Assembly (NCBI GenBank): GCA_900551535.1
Contig: URWJ01000046.1
Span: forward strand, 1 to 9,545
Direction of reading: 5' to 3'
Source: an uncultured Granulicatella sp.
GTDB lineage: Bacteria > Bacillota > Bacilli > Lactobacillales > Aerococcaceae
Length of the DNA: 9,545 nucleotides
In this document: positions 1 through 6,258 of the stretch, piece by piece
Layout: every line of letters starts with the position of its first letter
Position numbering within the stretch: the first letter of the stretch is position 1
Notes under the pieces: generated by a model
The model's database searches: none
Told to the model about the DNA's origin: nothing
The model's input: only the letters and a program-made list of their open reading frames with translations
Program-made: the position numbers and the translations under genes

Positions 1-785
1 ATTTTATACATTTGTTCCATGATTACTGCTGGAGCCAAGGCATACCCAAGTCTCCATCCCGTCATCGCGAATGCTTTTGAGAAGCCTCCGATTAAAATTG
101 TACGGTCACGCATACCATCGATTTCGACAACAGATACGTGAGGTTTTCCTGTGTATGTTAATTCTCCATATAATTCGTCAGAAACAACGATAATATCGTG
201 GCGTTTTAACACTTCGCAAACCGCTTCTAAGTCTTCACGTCCCATAACCGCACCAGTTGGGTTATTCGGGAAATTCATTAGAATCGCTTTTGTCTTCGGT
301 GTAATCACCGCTTCAAGGTCTTCTGGTGTGATACGGAATTGATTTTCTTCTTTTAACGGAAGAATGACAGGAGTCCCGTCTGCCATTGTTACTGCTGGAA
401 CGTATGACACATAACCTGGGTCACAAATAATCACTTCATCCCCTGGGTTCAAAAGAACACGCATTGAAATATCAACGGCTTCACTTCCTCCAACAGTGAT
501 GACACATTCGTGCATTGGGTCATATTTCACCCCATGACGGCCCTCTGTAAAGACACACACTTCTTCACGAAGCTCTTTTAACCCTGCATTAGCTGTATAG
601 AATGTACGGCCTTCTTGCAACGCTTTAATCGCTTCTTGACGAATATGCCAAGGCGTATCAAAATCAGGCTCTCCAACCCCTAGGGAAACAATATCCTTGT
701 ATTCACTCGCCATATCAAAGAAACGACGAATCCCTGAAGGCTTCAAGTCCTTAATTTTATTATTTAACATATTTTCTAAATTCAT
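1..785 (-). CDS. Class I/II pyridoxal-phosphate aminotransferase, AlaT/YugH-like, C-terminus cut by window edge
   Basis: PLP-dependent transaminase of fold type I, cytoplasmic. I translated it by hand: 261 codons are present and roughly the last third of a normal ~390-residue enzyme lies outside the window. Visible landmarks are GVGEPDFDTP near residues 36-45, Tyr63 in the substrate loop, NNPTG at 174-178, SDELY at 202-206 (the Asp that contacts the pyridine nitrogen), and GGFSKAFAMTGWRLGY at 233-248, in which Lys237 is the Schiff-base lysine. The start ATG (785-783) overlaps the stop of the upstream Lrp-type gene in an ATGA, so the two are translationally coupled. This regulator-aminotransferase order matches yugG-yugH (alaR-alaT) of Bacillus subtilis, so alanine transamination is the best guess. 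Aspartate or aromatic substrates are not excluded, because specificity cannot be read from the sequence. Confidence 0.93.
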   Translation of the reverse strand, partial: MNLENMLNNKIKDLKPSGIRRFFDMASEYKDIVSLGVGEPDFDTPWHIRQEAIKALQEGRTFYTANAGLKELREEVCVFTEGRHGVKYDPMHECVITVGGSEAVDISMRVLLNPGDEVIICDPGYVSYVPAVTMADGTPVILPLKEENQFRITPEDLEAVITPKTKAILMNFPNNPTGAVMGREDLEAVCEVLKRHDIIVVSDELYGELTYTGKPHVSVVEIDGMRDRTILIGGFSKAFAMTGWRLGYALAPAVIMEQMYK

Positions 786-1276
786 GGAGTAACCACCTGA
801 CGTTTATCATCTGCTTTACCGACAAACATTGTGCCGTGATCTTTGTATTGTTTTAATACAACATGTGTTTTAGTAGATTGTACTTCTTCAATCACTGAAA
901 GACGTGAAGATACGAAGTTTGCGATTTCACGCATTGGCGCTTTTTTCAATTGCACCATGAAATCATATCCGCCTGACATTAAGTACACTGCTTCCACTTC
1001 TGGGAAATGATAGATTTTTTCCGCAATACGGTCGAATCCTTTTCCTTTTTGAGGATTTACTTTTAATTCGATAATCGCTGAAACATTCACGTTATCAGTT
1101 TTTTCCCAGTTGATTAATGTATGGTAGCCACAAATAATTTGGGCTTCTTCCATCTCTTTAATACGACGTGCTACTTCATCCACGTCAATTTCCAATAAAG
1201 AGGCAATTTCTTCTGGTGTTAAACGACTATTCTTCTCGATTAATTTTAAGATTTGCTCGTTCACTTCTTTGAACAT
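782..1276 (-). CDS. Lrp/AsnC family transcriptional regulator, YugG/AlaR-like
   Basis: A 164-residue leucine-responsive-type regulator. Residues about 1-60 form the winged helix-turn-helix (LTPEEIASLLEIDVDEVARRIKEME). Residues about 68-150 form the RAM/AsnC ligand-binding and oligomerisation domain, with the characteristic VEAVYLMSGGYDFMVQLK strand and the final THVVLKQYK. Length is normal for the family. The start is set by a perfect AGGAGG at 1284-1289, 7 bases from the ATG. It is the first gene of an operon with the aminotransferase, which it overlaps by 4 bases, so it probably senses an amino acid linked to that enzyme and controls its own operon. From memory its C-terminal half strongly resembles B. 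subtilis YugG (AlaR), an activator of alaT; the effector is inferred, not seen. Confidence 0.93.
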   Translation of the reverse strand: MFKEVNEQILKLIEKNSRLTPEEIASLLEIDVDEVARRIKEMEEAQIICGYHTLINWEKTDNVNVSAIIELKVNPQKGKGFDRIAEKIYHFPEVEAVYLMSGGYDFMVQLKKAPMREIANFVSSRLSVIEEVQSTKTHVVLKQYKDHGTMFVGKADDKRQVVTP

Positions 1277-1321
1277 AGGCTTTCCTCCTTTAGTCGCGTC
1301 CGCAACTTTATGTACTTATCT

Positions 1322-1350
1322 ATTGTACCCTTTTTTCGCTAGAATTCCTA
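1322..1350 (-). promoter_or_regulatory. Possible sigma-A promoter of the Lrp-aminotransferase operon
   Basis: A good -10 TACAAT lies at 1327-1322 on the minus strand, about 50 bases before the start codon. The -35 region at 17-base spacing (TAGGAA, 1350-1345) matches the consensus at only 3 of 6 positions, which would suit a promoter that needs an activator. An imperfect inverted repeat, TTCTTAGGAA, sits over the -35 and could be a binding site for the regulator itself; this is speculative. Confidence 0.4.
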
Positions 1351-1389
1351 AGAATTTATTGCGACTTTATGAAATTTATAAATATTATC

Positions 1390-1419
1390 AAAAAACTCTC
1401 TTCTGTAGTAGAAGAGAGT
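1390..1419 (-). terminator. Rho-independent terminator of the recG-plsX operon
   Basis: A perfect 10-bp stem (1395-1404 with 1410-1419, 5-nt loop) begins 10 bases after the plsX stop. On the minus strand it is followed by a run of six T (1395-1390). It separates plsX from the downstream regulator gene. Confidence 0.93.
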
Positions 1420-1428
1420 CCTATTTCT

Positions 1429-2436
1429 TTATTCCGCTGTTTGTTCAAAGTGAGCGACTAAGTCGTTGATGACTCCACTTGATACAATCGTATCGATTTG
1501 TTTCATCGCATGGTACACGCTATCTGATTTTGAAGAACCGTGAGATTTCACAACTGCTCCTTTAAGACCAAAGAGCACCGCACCCCCAAATTGTGAGTAG
1601 TCCAATGTATTCTTTAAGCCGTAGAAGGTATTTTTCAATAAGAGCGCTCCAAGTTTCCCTTGAATACCTTGCCCTTTGATACCTTCTTTTAGAAGCGTCA
1701 TCATCGCAAGCGCTGTTCCTTCGATGGTCTTGAGGACTGCGTTTCCTGTAAATCCATCTGTCACAACGACATCTGCAGCACCTGTTAAGATGTCACGAGC
1801 TTCCACGTTTCCGATGAAGTTTAAGCTGTCGTCTTCTTTCAAGAGTCCGTATACTTCTTTTGCGAGTTCGTTCCCTTTTCCTTCTTCAGCTCCATTATTT
1901 AATAAGCCGACTGTTGGGTTCTCGTAACCAAGAACGTATTTTGAATAATAGCTTCCAAGAATACCGAATTGGTGAACGTTTTTCGGTTTACATTCCGCGT
2001 TTGCACCTACGTCCATCATAATAAATTGACGGTTTTCTTTTCCAAGAACAGGCAACACTGGCATTAATCCTGGACGGTCGATTCCTTTAATACGGCCAAC
2101 CACTAATAATCCAGCCGTTAGAAGAGCCCCTGTATTTCCGCAAGAGAAGAGCGCATCTGCTTCCCCTTCTTTCACAGCTTTAGCCGCAACGACCATTGAA
2201 GCGTCTTTCTTCGAACGAATCGCTTTAACCGGTTCGTCATCAGAGTTGATTTTTTCTGAACAGTGAATCACGCGAATATTTGGAAGGGATTCCTCCAAGC
2301 ATGCGTTCACTTTTGCTTCGTCTCCGTATAATTGAAACTCGACAGTTGGCATTTCCTTTGCTGCAAGGACGACCCCTTGGACGATTTCTTTAGGAGCGTT
2401 ATCTCCACCCATTGCGTCAATTGCAATTCTTACCAT
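1429..2436 (-). CDS. plsX: Phosphate acyltransferase PlsX (acyl-ACP:phosphate acyltransferase)
   Basis: Converts acyl-ACP and phosphate into acyl-phosphate, the donor used by PlsY to make lysophosphatidic acid; a peripheral membrane enzyme of phospholipid synthesis. The 335-residue protein begins MVRIAIDAMGGDNAP, the family's hallmark N-terminus, and has MMDVGANAECKP and VVTDGFTGNAVLKT motifs; length is typical. The reading frame stays open upstream to a GTG at 2460. A perfect AGGAGG at 2444-2449 lies inside that extension, 7 bases before the ATG at 2436, which fixes the true start. It follows recG after 36 bases, as in enterococci and bacilli. Unlike many relatives it is followed at once by a terminator: acpP does not come next, and fapR does not separate it from recG. 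Confidence 0.96.
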   Translation of the reverse strand: MVRIAIDAMGGDNAPKEIVQGVVLAAKEMPTVEFQLYGDEAKVNACLEESLPNIRVIHCSEKINSDDEPVKAIRSKKDASMVVAAKAVKEGEADALFSCGNTGALLTAGLLVVGRIKGIDRPGLMPVLPVLGKENRQFIMMDVGANAECKPKNVHQFGILGSYYSKYVLGYENPTVGLLNNGAEEGKGNELAKEVYGLLKEDDSLNFIGNVEARDILTGAADVVVTDGFTGNAVLKTIEGTALAMMTLLKEGIKGQGIQGKLGALLLKNTFYGLKNTLDYSQFGGAVLFGLKGAVVKSHGSSKSDSVYHAMKQIDTIVSSGVINDLVAHFEQTAE

Positions 2437-2472
2437 TGTTGTTCCTCCTCTTCTAGCCACGTGGCCGTGAAG

Positions 2473-4524
2473 TTATCCATTGATTTCTTTCGTTGTTTGT
2501 TCGATAAATGCCTTCATGCGTTTTGTCTCGGCTTTTTCTCCTGCTGGATCTTCCGAGGCATAAAGGATTGCATCTTTACGTGCTTGTTCTAGTATATCAT
2601 AATCTCGTATTAAATCGGCAATCTTAAAGTCTGGAATACCGGACTGTTTGATCCCAAATACATCCCCAGAACCACGGAGCTCCAAGTCTTTTTGACTGAG
2701 ATAAAATCCGTCTGTTGACTCGCACATAATGCGCATGCGTTCTTTCCCGTTTTCGGTCTTTGGACTCGCCACTAAAATACAGCTTGAGGCATGTTGTCCA
2801 CGACCGACACGTCCACGTAATTGGTGCAACTGCGCTAACCCGAAGCGGTCCGCATCTAAAATCACCATCACTGTGGCATTCGGCACGTCCACCCCAACTT
2901 CAATAACGGTTGTGGAGACGAGTACTTGTAGCTTGTTGGCTTTAAAGTCCGCCATCACCGCTTCTTTTTCTTCTGACGGCATCTTCCCGTGTAGGAGTCC
3001 CACTTTCACGCGGTCTGAGAAATGCGCTGAAATCATGCGATAAATCTCTTCGGCGTTTTGCACATCGAGATGCTCCGACTCTTCAATCAGTGGCGAAATC
3101 ATATACGCTTGTCGCCCTTCTTGAATTTGACGTTCCACGAAATTAAAAATCTGCTCCATTTCCTGCTCGCGAACCCAAGACGTTTTAATAGGCTGACGGC
3201 CACGAGGAATTTCACTCAAAATAGACGTGTCCATTTCCCCAAAGGCCGTAATCGCCAGAGTTCTAGGAATCGGTGTTGCCGTCATTTGAAGCACGTTCAC
3301 ACCCGCTCCTTTTCCAGCGAGTGCCTGACGTTGTTGCACCCCGAAGCGATGTTGCTCGTCGATGATGACAAAGGCCAAGTCTTTAAAGTTCACATCTTGT
3401 TGGAACAAGGCATGTGTCCCGATAATCAAATTTGCCTCGCCACTTTCAATTTGTCCGAGTAATTCTTTTCGCTTCTTCTGCGAACGATTCATACTTCCCG
3501 TTAACAACACTGCCTTCAAAGACGTCCCTTGAATCAATTTTTCAATCGTCAGCATATGTTGTTCCGCCAAGATTTCTGTAGGAACCATGAGCGCGGCTTG
3601 CTTGCCTGTTAGAGCCGTTGCGACCATGGCAATCGTCGCCACAATCGTCTTCCCGCTCCCTACGTCCCCTTGCAAGAGACGATTCATCTCATAAGGCGCA
3701 CGCAGGTCAAAGCAAATCTCATTCACGACTTTCTTTTGCCCATCTGTCAGTTCAAACGGCAACGTCTGAATAAATGACTTCAACTGAGCATTATCATACA
3801 GCACCGCTTGCCCTTTTGTTTGCTGGTGGCGCTTCTGACGCATCCATTGCAAGCGCAGTTGATATAAGAAGAGCTCCTGGTAGACGAGCTGATATTGCGC
3901 ACTCTGTCTTTCCAGTTCATCTTTTGGAAAATGCATCGCCCGTACAGCGTCTCTATGCCCCATCAAGTGGTGCGACACCGTCAACTCTTCTGGCAACACT
4001 TCTGGAATTTTATCTTCAAAACGATCCATCGCCGTATGAACGAGTTTGAGAATCGTCGCCTGCTTCAACGATTTATTCGTGCGATAAACCGCCTCGACTT
4101 GGTCGCCTTCTTCGTCCTCCACGTTTCGGTTCGATAAGATTTTCATCCCCATCAAGGTAGAACGCTTTGCATCCCATTTCCCGTAAATAGCAATCTCTTC
4201 GCCCTGAACCACTTTATCTTTTAAATACGGCTGATTAAAGAACGCTACTTGGATGACTTGTTGGTCAATCGCCATGCGAAATGCTAACCGATTCTTCTTG
4301 AAGCCGTAGTAGCTGACAACCGGTTGAGTCGCCACAAGCCCTTTTAGCGTGACTTTCTCTTGGTCCATGATGGTATTTACATCACGAATTTGAATATCTT
4401 CATAACGAAATGGGAAATGCGTTAACAGGTCATAGACTGTTTCGATGCCCAGTTCGGCTAATGGTTCTAATCGTTTTGGCCCAACGCCTGGCAAGACTTG
4501 CACACTTTGAAAGACTTCATTCAT
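2473..4524 (-). CDS. recG: ATP-dependent DNA helicase RecG
   Basis: Double-stranded DNA translocase that regresses stalled replication forks and processes branched DNA. The 683-residue length is normal. Order of parts: N-terminal helix-hairpin-like segment (VLPGVGPKR, 10-18), OB-fold wedge domain (about 55-150), then a superfamily 2 motor with Walker A GDVGSGKT (286-293), Walker B DEQH (389-392), TATPIPRT (415-422), STTVIEVGVDVPNAT (537-551) and QLHQLRGRVGRG (565-576). The C-terminal TRG region DLELRGSGDVFGIKQSG is at 613-629. All catalytic motifs are intact. The start ATG at 4524 is preceded by GAAAGGA (4534-4540). It is the first gene of an operon with plsX. I found no convincing promoter in the 91 bases between it and the neighbouring terminator. 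Confidence 0.97.
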   Translation of the reverse strand: MNEVFQSVQVLPGVGPKRLEPLAELGIETVYDLLTHFPFRYEDIQIRDVNTIMDQEKVTLKGLVATQPVVSYYGFKKNRLAFRMAIDQQVIQVAFFNQPYLKDKVVQGEEIAIYGKWDAKRSTLMGMKILSNRNVEDEEGDQVEAVYRTNKSLKQATILKLVHTAMDRFEDKIPEVLPEELTVSHHLMGHRDAVRAMHFPKDELERQSAQYQLVYQELFLYQLRLQWMRQKRHQQTKGQAVLYDNAQLKSFIQTLPFELTDGQKKVVNEICFDLRAPYEMNRLLQGDVGSGKTIVATIAMVATALTGKQAALMVPTEILAEQHMLTIEKLIQGTSLKAVLLTGSMNRSQKKRKELLGQIESGEANLIIGTHALFQQDVNFKDLAFVIIDEQHRFGVQQRQALAGKGAGVNVLQMTATPIPRTLAITAFGEMDTSILSEIPRGRQPIKTSWVREQEMEQIFNFVERQIQEGRQAYMISPLIEESEHLDVQNAEEIYRMISAHFSDRVKVGLLHGKMPSEEKEAVMADFKANKLQVLVSTTVIEVGVDVPNATVMVILDADRFGLAQLHQLRGRVGRGQHASSCILVASPKTENGKERMRIMCESTDGFYLSQKDLELRGSGDVFGIKQSGIPDFKIADLIRDYDILEQARKDAILYASEDPAGEKAETKRMKAFIEQTTKEING

Positions 4525-4615
4525 CCAATCACATCCTTTCTATACGTATAAGTTTACTAAAATTCACAGTCAGTTTCTATCATTTTTCCTTTTTCACCTG
4601 CTTCATTACTTCCAT

Positions 4616-4643
4616 AAAAAAGAAGCATCCCTAGGATACTTCT
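4616..4643 (-). terminator. Rho-independent terminator of the oxidoreductase gene
   Basis: A 10-bp stem (4621-4630 with 4634-4643, 3-nt loop) lies 8 bases after the oxidoreductase stop and is followed on the minus strand by six T (4621-4616). The one imperfect pair (4626/4638) is a C-A mismatch on the plus strand but a G-U pair in minus-strand RNA, which supports the direction. It isolates this gene from recG. Confidence 0.9.
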
Positions 4644-4651
4644 CAATCTGT

Positions 4652-5659
4652 CTATTCAGCTTTGTCAATAACCACAACTTTCTTCCCTCTAGTATGACCA
4701 GCTTCTAAACTTTGGTAGGCCTCACGTACAGCCTCAATCGTAAAAGGATACTCTTGGTCAATATATAGTTTCACTTTCCCACTAGCTACAAAAGAAGCTA
4801 ATTTTTCAAAATCTGCATATTCACTATGGCGAGGACCTGTAAATTGAGCACCTTTGATGATTGCTGGTGGCGAAGGAACAAGTGTCCCAATACTATTTCC
4901 TTTTAACCCTAATCTAAAAGCTATTTTTACATACTCTCCGCCGAAGCAATCTAAAAACTTCGTAATTGGCTTTTCTACCGCCTGAGCAATTCTTTCCTCT
5001 ACACCTTCTCCATAAGCCACTGGAATCGCCCCAAGAGATTTTAAGTACTCAGCATTCTTTTCTGACGCAATTCCAATCACTGTGGCGCCTAGTGCAACCG
5101 CATATTGAACCGCAATCGAACCAATTCCCCCACTCGCACCAGAAATAACTAGTACATCCTCAGCTTTTAAATCGATTCTTCGAAAAGCTCCCCCAACTGT
5201 CAGAGCTGCGACACCCATAGTTGCTGCTTTGTGAAAATCAATCGTGGCTGGTTTTCGTTCAATATCACTAACAGGAACCGTAATTTCTGTAGCAAGAGAA
5301 CCTTTCTTTGTTCCTAACCCAGGTGCACTGATGATGGTTCCAAATACCTCTTCACCAACGGAAAAGTTTGTGACACCTGCTCCTACCTCAGTAATCACCC
5401 CTGAAAAATCACGACCCACCCCGCGCGGAAAGAGTGACTCTTTTGATTGAAACCATAAACTTGGCTTTCTTAATTTCATTACAAACGAAAGCATTCTTAA
5501 TTGCTTTGTTCCTTTATATATTTTATAGTCTACCGGGTTTAGCCCAACCGCAGACACCTTCACACGAACTTGGTTTTCCTCTAATACTTCTCTGGGAATT
5601 TCTTTCATTTCTAATACTTCTGTATCTCCAAAAGAATGATATTGCACTGCTTTTACCAT
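4652..5659 (-). CDS. Zinc-independent NAD(P)H:quinone oxidoreductase-type protein, MDR superfamily
   Basis: A 335-residue medium-chain dehydrogenase/reductase. N-terminal GroES-like domain (about 1-130) with NPVDYK (41-46) and GRDFSG (82-87); Rossmann domain with the nucleotide-binding loop ISGASGGIGSIAV (172-184). The GHE zinc-ligand signature of true alcohol dehydrogenases is absent, placing it with quinone reductase-like enzymes that reduce quinones or enones with NADPH; the real substrate is unknown. It carries a somewhat long loop (about 50-80) before GRDFSG. Start ATG at 5659 with GAAGGAAG (5666-5673). It has its own promoter and terminator, so it is monocistronic. It lies between fakA and recG, where Bacillus and Enterococcus carry the serine dehydratase genes, so it is likely an accessory insertion or replacement. 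Confidence 0.9.
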   Translation of the reverse strand: MVKAVQYHSFGDTEVLEMKEIPREVLEENQVRVKVSAVGLNPVDYKIYKGTKQLRMLSFVMKLRKPSLWFQSKESLFPRGVGRDFSGVITEVGAGVTNFSVGEEVFGTIISAPGLGTKKGSLATEITVPVSDIERKPATIDFHKAATMGVAALTVGGAFRRIDLKAEDVLVISGASGGIGSIAVQYAVALGATVIGIASEKNAEYLKSLGAIPVAYGEGVEERIAQAVEKPITKFLDCFGGEYVKIAFRLGLKGNSIGTLVPSPPAIIKGAQFTGPRHSEYADFEKLASFVASGKVKLYIDQEYPFTIEAVREAYQSLEAGHTRGKKVVVIDKAE

Positions 5660-5694
5660 AAAAAACTTCCTTCTCTGCTTATTTCACAAGCTCA

Positions 5695-5723
5695 ATTCTA
5701 CTCCCAAACATGCACTGCTTCAA
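5695..5723 (-). promoter_or_regulatory. Sigma-A type promoter of the oxidoreductase gene
   Basis: On the minus strand TTGAAG (5723-5718) and TAGAAT (5700-5695) are separated by exactly 17 bases (4/6 and 5/6 matches to consensus). The predicted start near 5688 gives a leader of about 29 bases that contains the ribosome binding site at 5666-5673. Confidence 0.65.
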
Positions 5724-5821
5724 TCATTCCGCTTATGACCTACTATAACTCTCTTTCACTCTCCATGAACTTCACAAACTATAGATTCTGAGGAGCACCC
5801 ACTCCGTTCCTTTTTTCCCAT

Positions 5822-5928
5822 TTGGAGGCGAGTGAAGACTCAAAAGCACGCGAAAACAAGAAAGCAGTAGCTTCCCAGCAAAACACCCTGATGTGAGCAC
5901 GAACCCCAACCAGTACACTTACTTATTA
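5822..5928 (+). pseudogene. Inverted, degenerate copy of the fakA 3' end
   Basis: This plus-strand stretch resembles the last ~110 bases of fakA, which lies on the other strand 330-450 bases away. Best block: 5906-5928 equals the minus strand of 6295-6271 (fakA codons for NQPVYTYLL) except for a 2-base deletion. ACCCTGATGT at 5885-5894 equals fakA 6329-6320 (codons around YPDV). Further upstream GGCGA..GAAGAC..CA...GCA.GCGAA (about 5826-5853) follows the fakA codons for GEDADASE. Read in one frame, KHPDV and YTYLL are recovered, but other parts are frame-shifted. It has no start of its own, so it is a relic rather than a gene. Similarity may continue back to about 5783 (GATTCTGAG against GATTCGGAG), less certainly. 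Confidence 0.75.
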
Positions 5929-5956
5929 ATAAGAGAAAAATCGAAAGACGGAGAAA

Positions 5957-6078
5957 CTTACGGATTCTATCGAAATTGAAACTGCGCATGAAAAGCACAC
6001 ACCCTTCGCAGTCCCGGCCACCATATACATTTACTTATGTAAAAAAAAGAGTACAAAAATATCCTTACCGGATTCTAT
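5957..6078 (+). repeat. Direct repeat CTTAC(C)GGATTCTAT flanking a hairpin; second inverted fakA-tail relic
   Basis: CTTACGGATTCTAT at 5957-5970 recurs as CTTACCGGATTCTAT at 6064-6078. Between the copies, 6024-6038 (TATACATTTACTTAT) matches the inverted fakA tail at 6287-6273 in 14 of 15 positions, and 6007-6023 resembles the preceding fakA bases with gaps. The fakA tail plus arm sequence therefore seems to be present twice in tandem here, offset by about 107-112 bases, both copies inverted relative to fakA. Confidence 0.6.
5978..6015 (-). repeat. Hairpin whose loop is shared with the downstream flank of the second element
   Basis: A 9-bp stem (5978-5986 with 6007-6015) in which two pairs are G-U only when read as minus-strand RNA. 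The loop side reads GGGTGTGTGCTTTTCATG (6004-5987, minus). Almost the same string, GGGTGGTGCTTTTCATG, occurs at 9182-9198 on the plus strand, in the same order and orientation relative to the second copy of the structured core. Confidence 0.55.
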
Positions 6079-6245
6079 AGTCATCATCATAGCGACTAGT
6101 ATTCGATGCGAATTACAGATGCTTAGAAATTTATTTCTTAGCATCTGTTTGAGGCTCGAAAGGGACAAGACCACGGCTTGTCCCGTTACAGCTTTAATGA
6201 TGACTATAGAGAATATCCGGAAGGATATTAGTACTCTTTTTAGTC
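6038..6245 (-). repeat. Large foldback element A downstream of fakA
   Basis: Long interrupted inverted repeat. Perfect blocks: 6044-6054 with 6231-6241 (AAAAAGAGTAC) and 6074-6087 with 6197-6210 (14 bp), with weaker pairing between them (CCGGAT and AATATCC blocks). Its inner end closes with AGC (6091-6093) against GCT (6191-6193). On the minus strand the outer arm ends in GTACTC followed by eight T (6048-6041), so the whole structure can act as the fakA transcription terminator; no compact terminator lies between the fakA stop and this element. A local hairpin AATATCC-GGAA-GGATATT (6212-6229) lies within one arm. Confidence 0.85.
6094..6190 (-). ncRNA. Conserved three-hairpin core of element A (candidate structured RNA)
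   Basis: Read on the minus strand: linker TGTAAC, hairpin 1 (6184-6162, 8 bp, 7-nt loop), a 13-nt linker ending in CCTCAA, hairpin 2 (6148-6115, 34 nt: 7 bp, 3x3 internal segment, 5 bp, 4-nt loop), hairpin 3 (6116-6099, 18 nt, GTAATTC...GAATAC), and a 5-nt linker. With the basal stem this makes a four-way junction. Element B at 8935-9032 has the same order, the same 34-nt and 18-nt hairpins and the same 13-nt and 5-nt linkers, but mostly different stem sequences. There is no open reading frame of note in it. I cannot assign it to a known RNA family; whether it acts as RNA or DNA is unknown. Confidence 0.55.
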
Positions 6246-6258
6246 TTTTTACTCTTTA

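Noticed and set aside
2437..2460. Longer PlsX starting at GTG 2460
   Set aside because: The extension encodes the ribosome binding site itself, and PlsX proteins begin at the MVRIAIDAMGGD position.
4541..4573. CTGACT (4573-4568) and TATACG (4550-4545), spaced 17 bases, as a recG promoter
   Set aside because: Transcription would start near 4538, inside the recG ribosome binding site (4534-4540), so the pair is doubtful.
5660..6258. CRISPR array or insertion sequence in the gap after fakA
   Set aside because: No regular short repeats with spacers and no transposase frame; the repeats are inverted, few and of unequal spacing.
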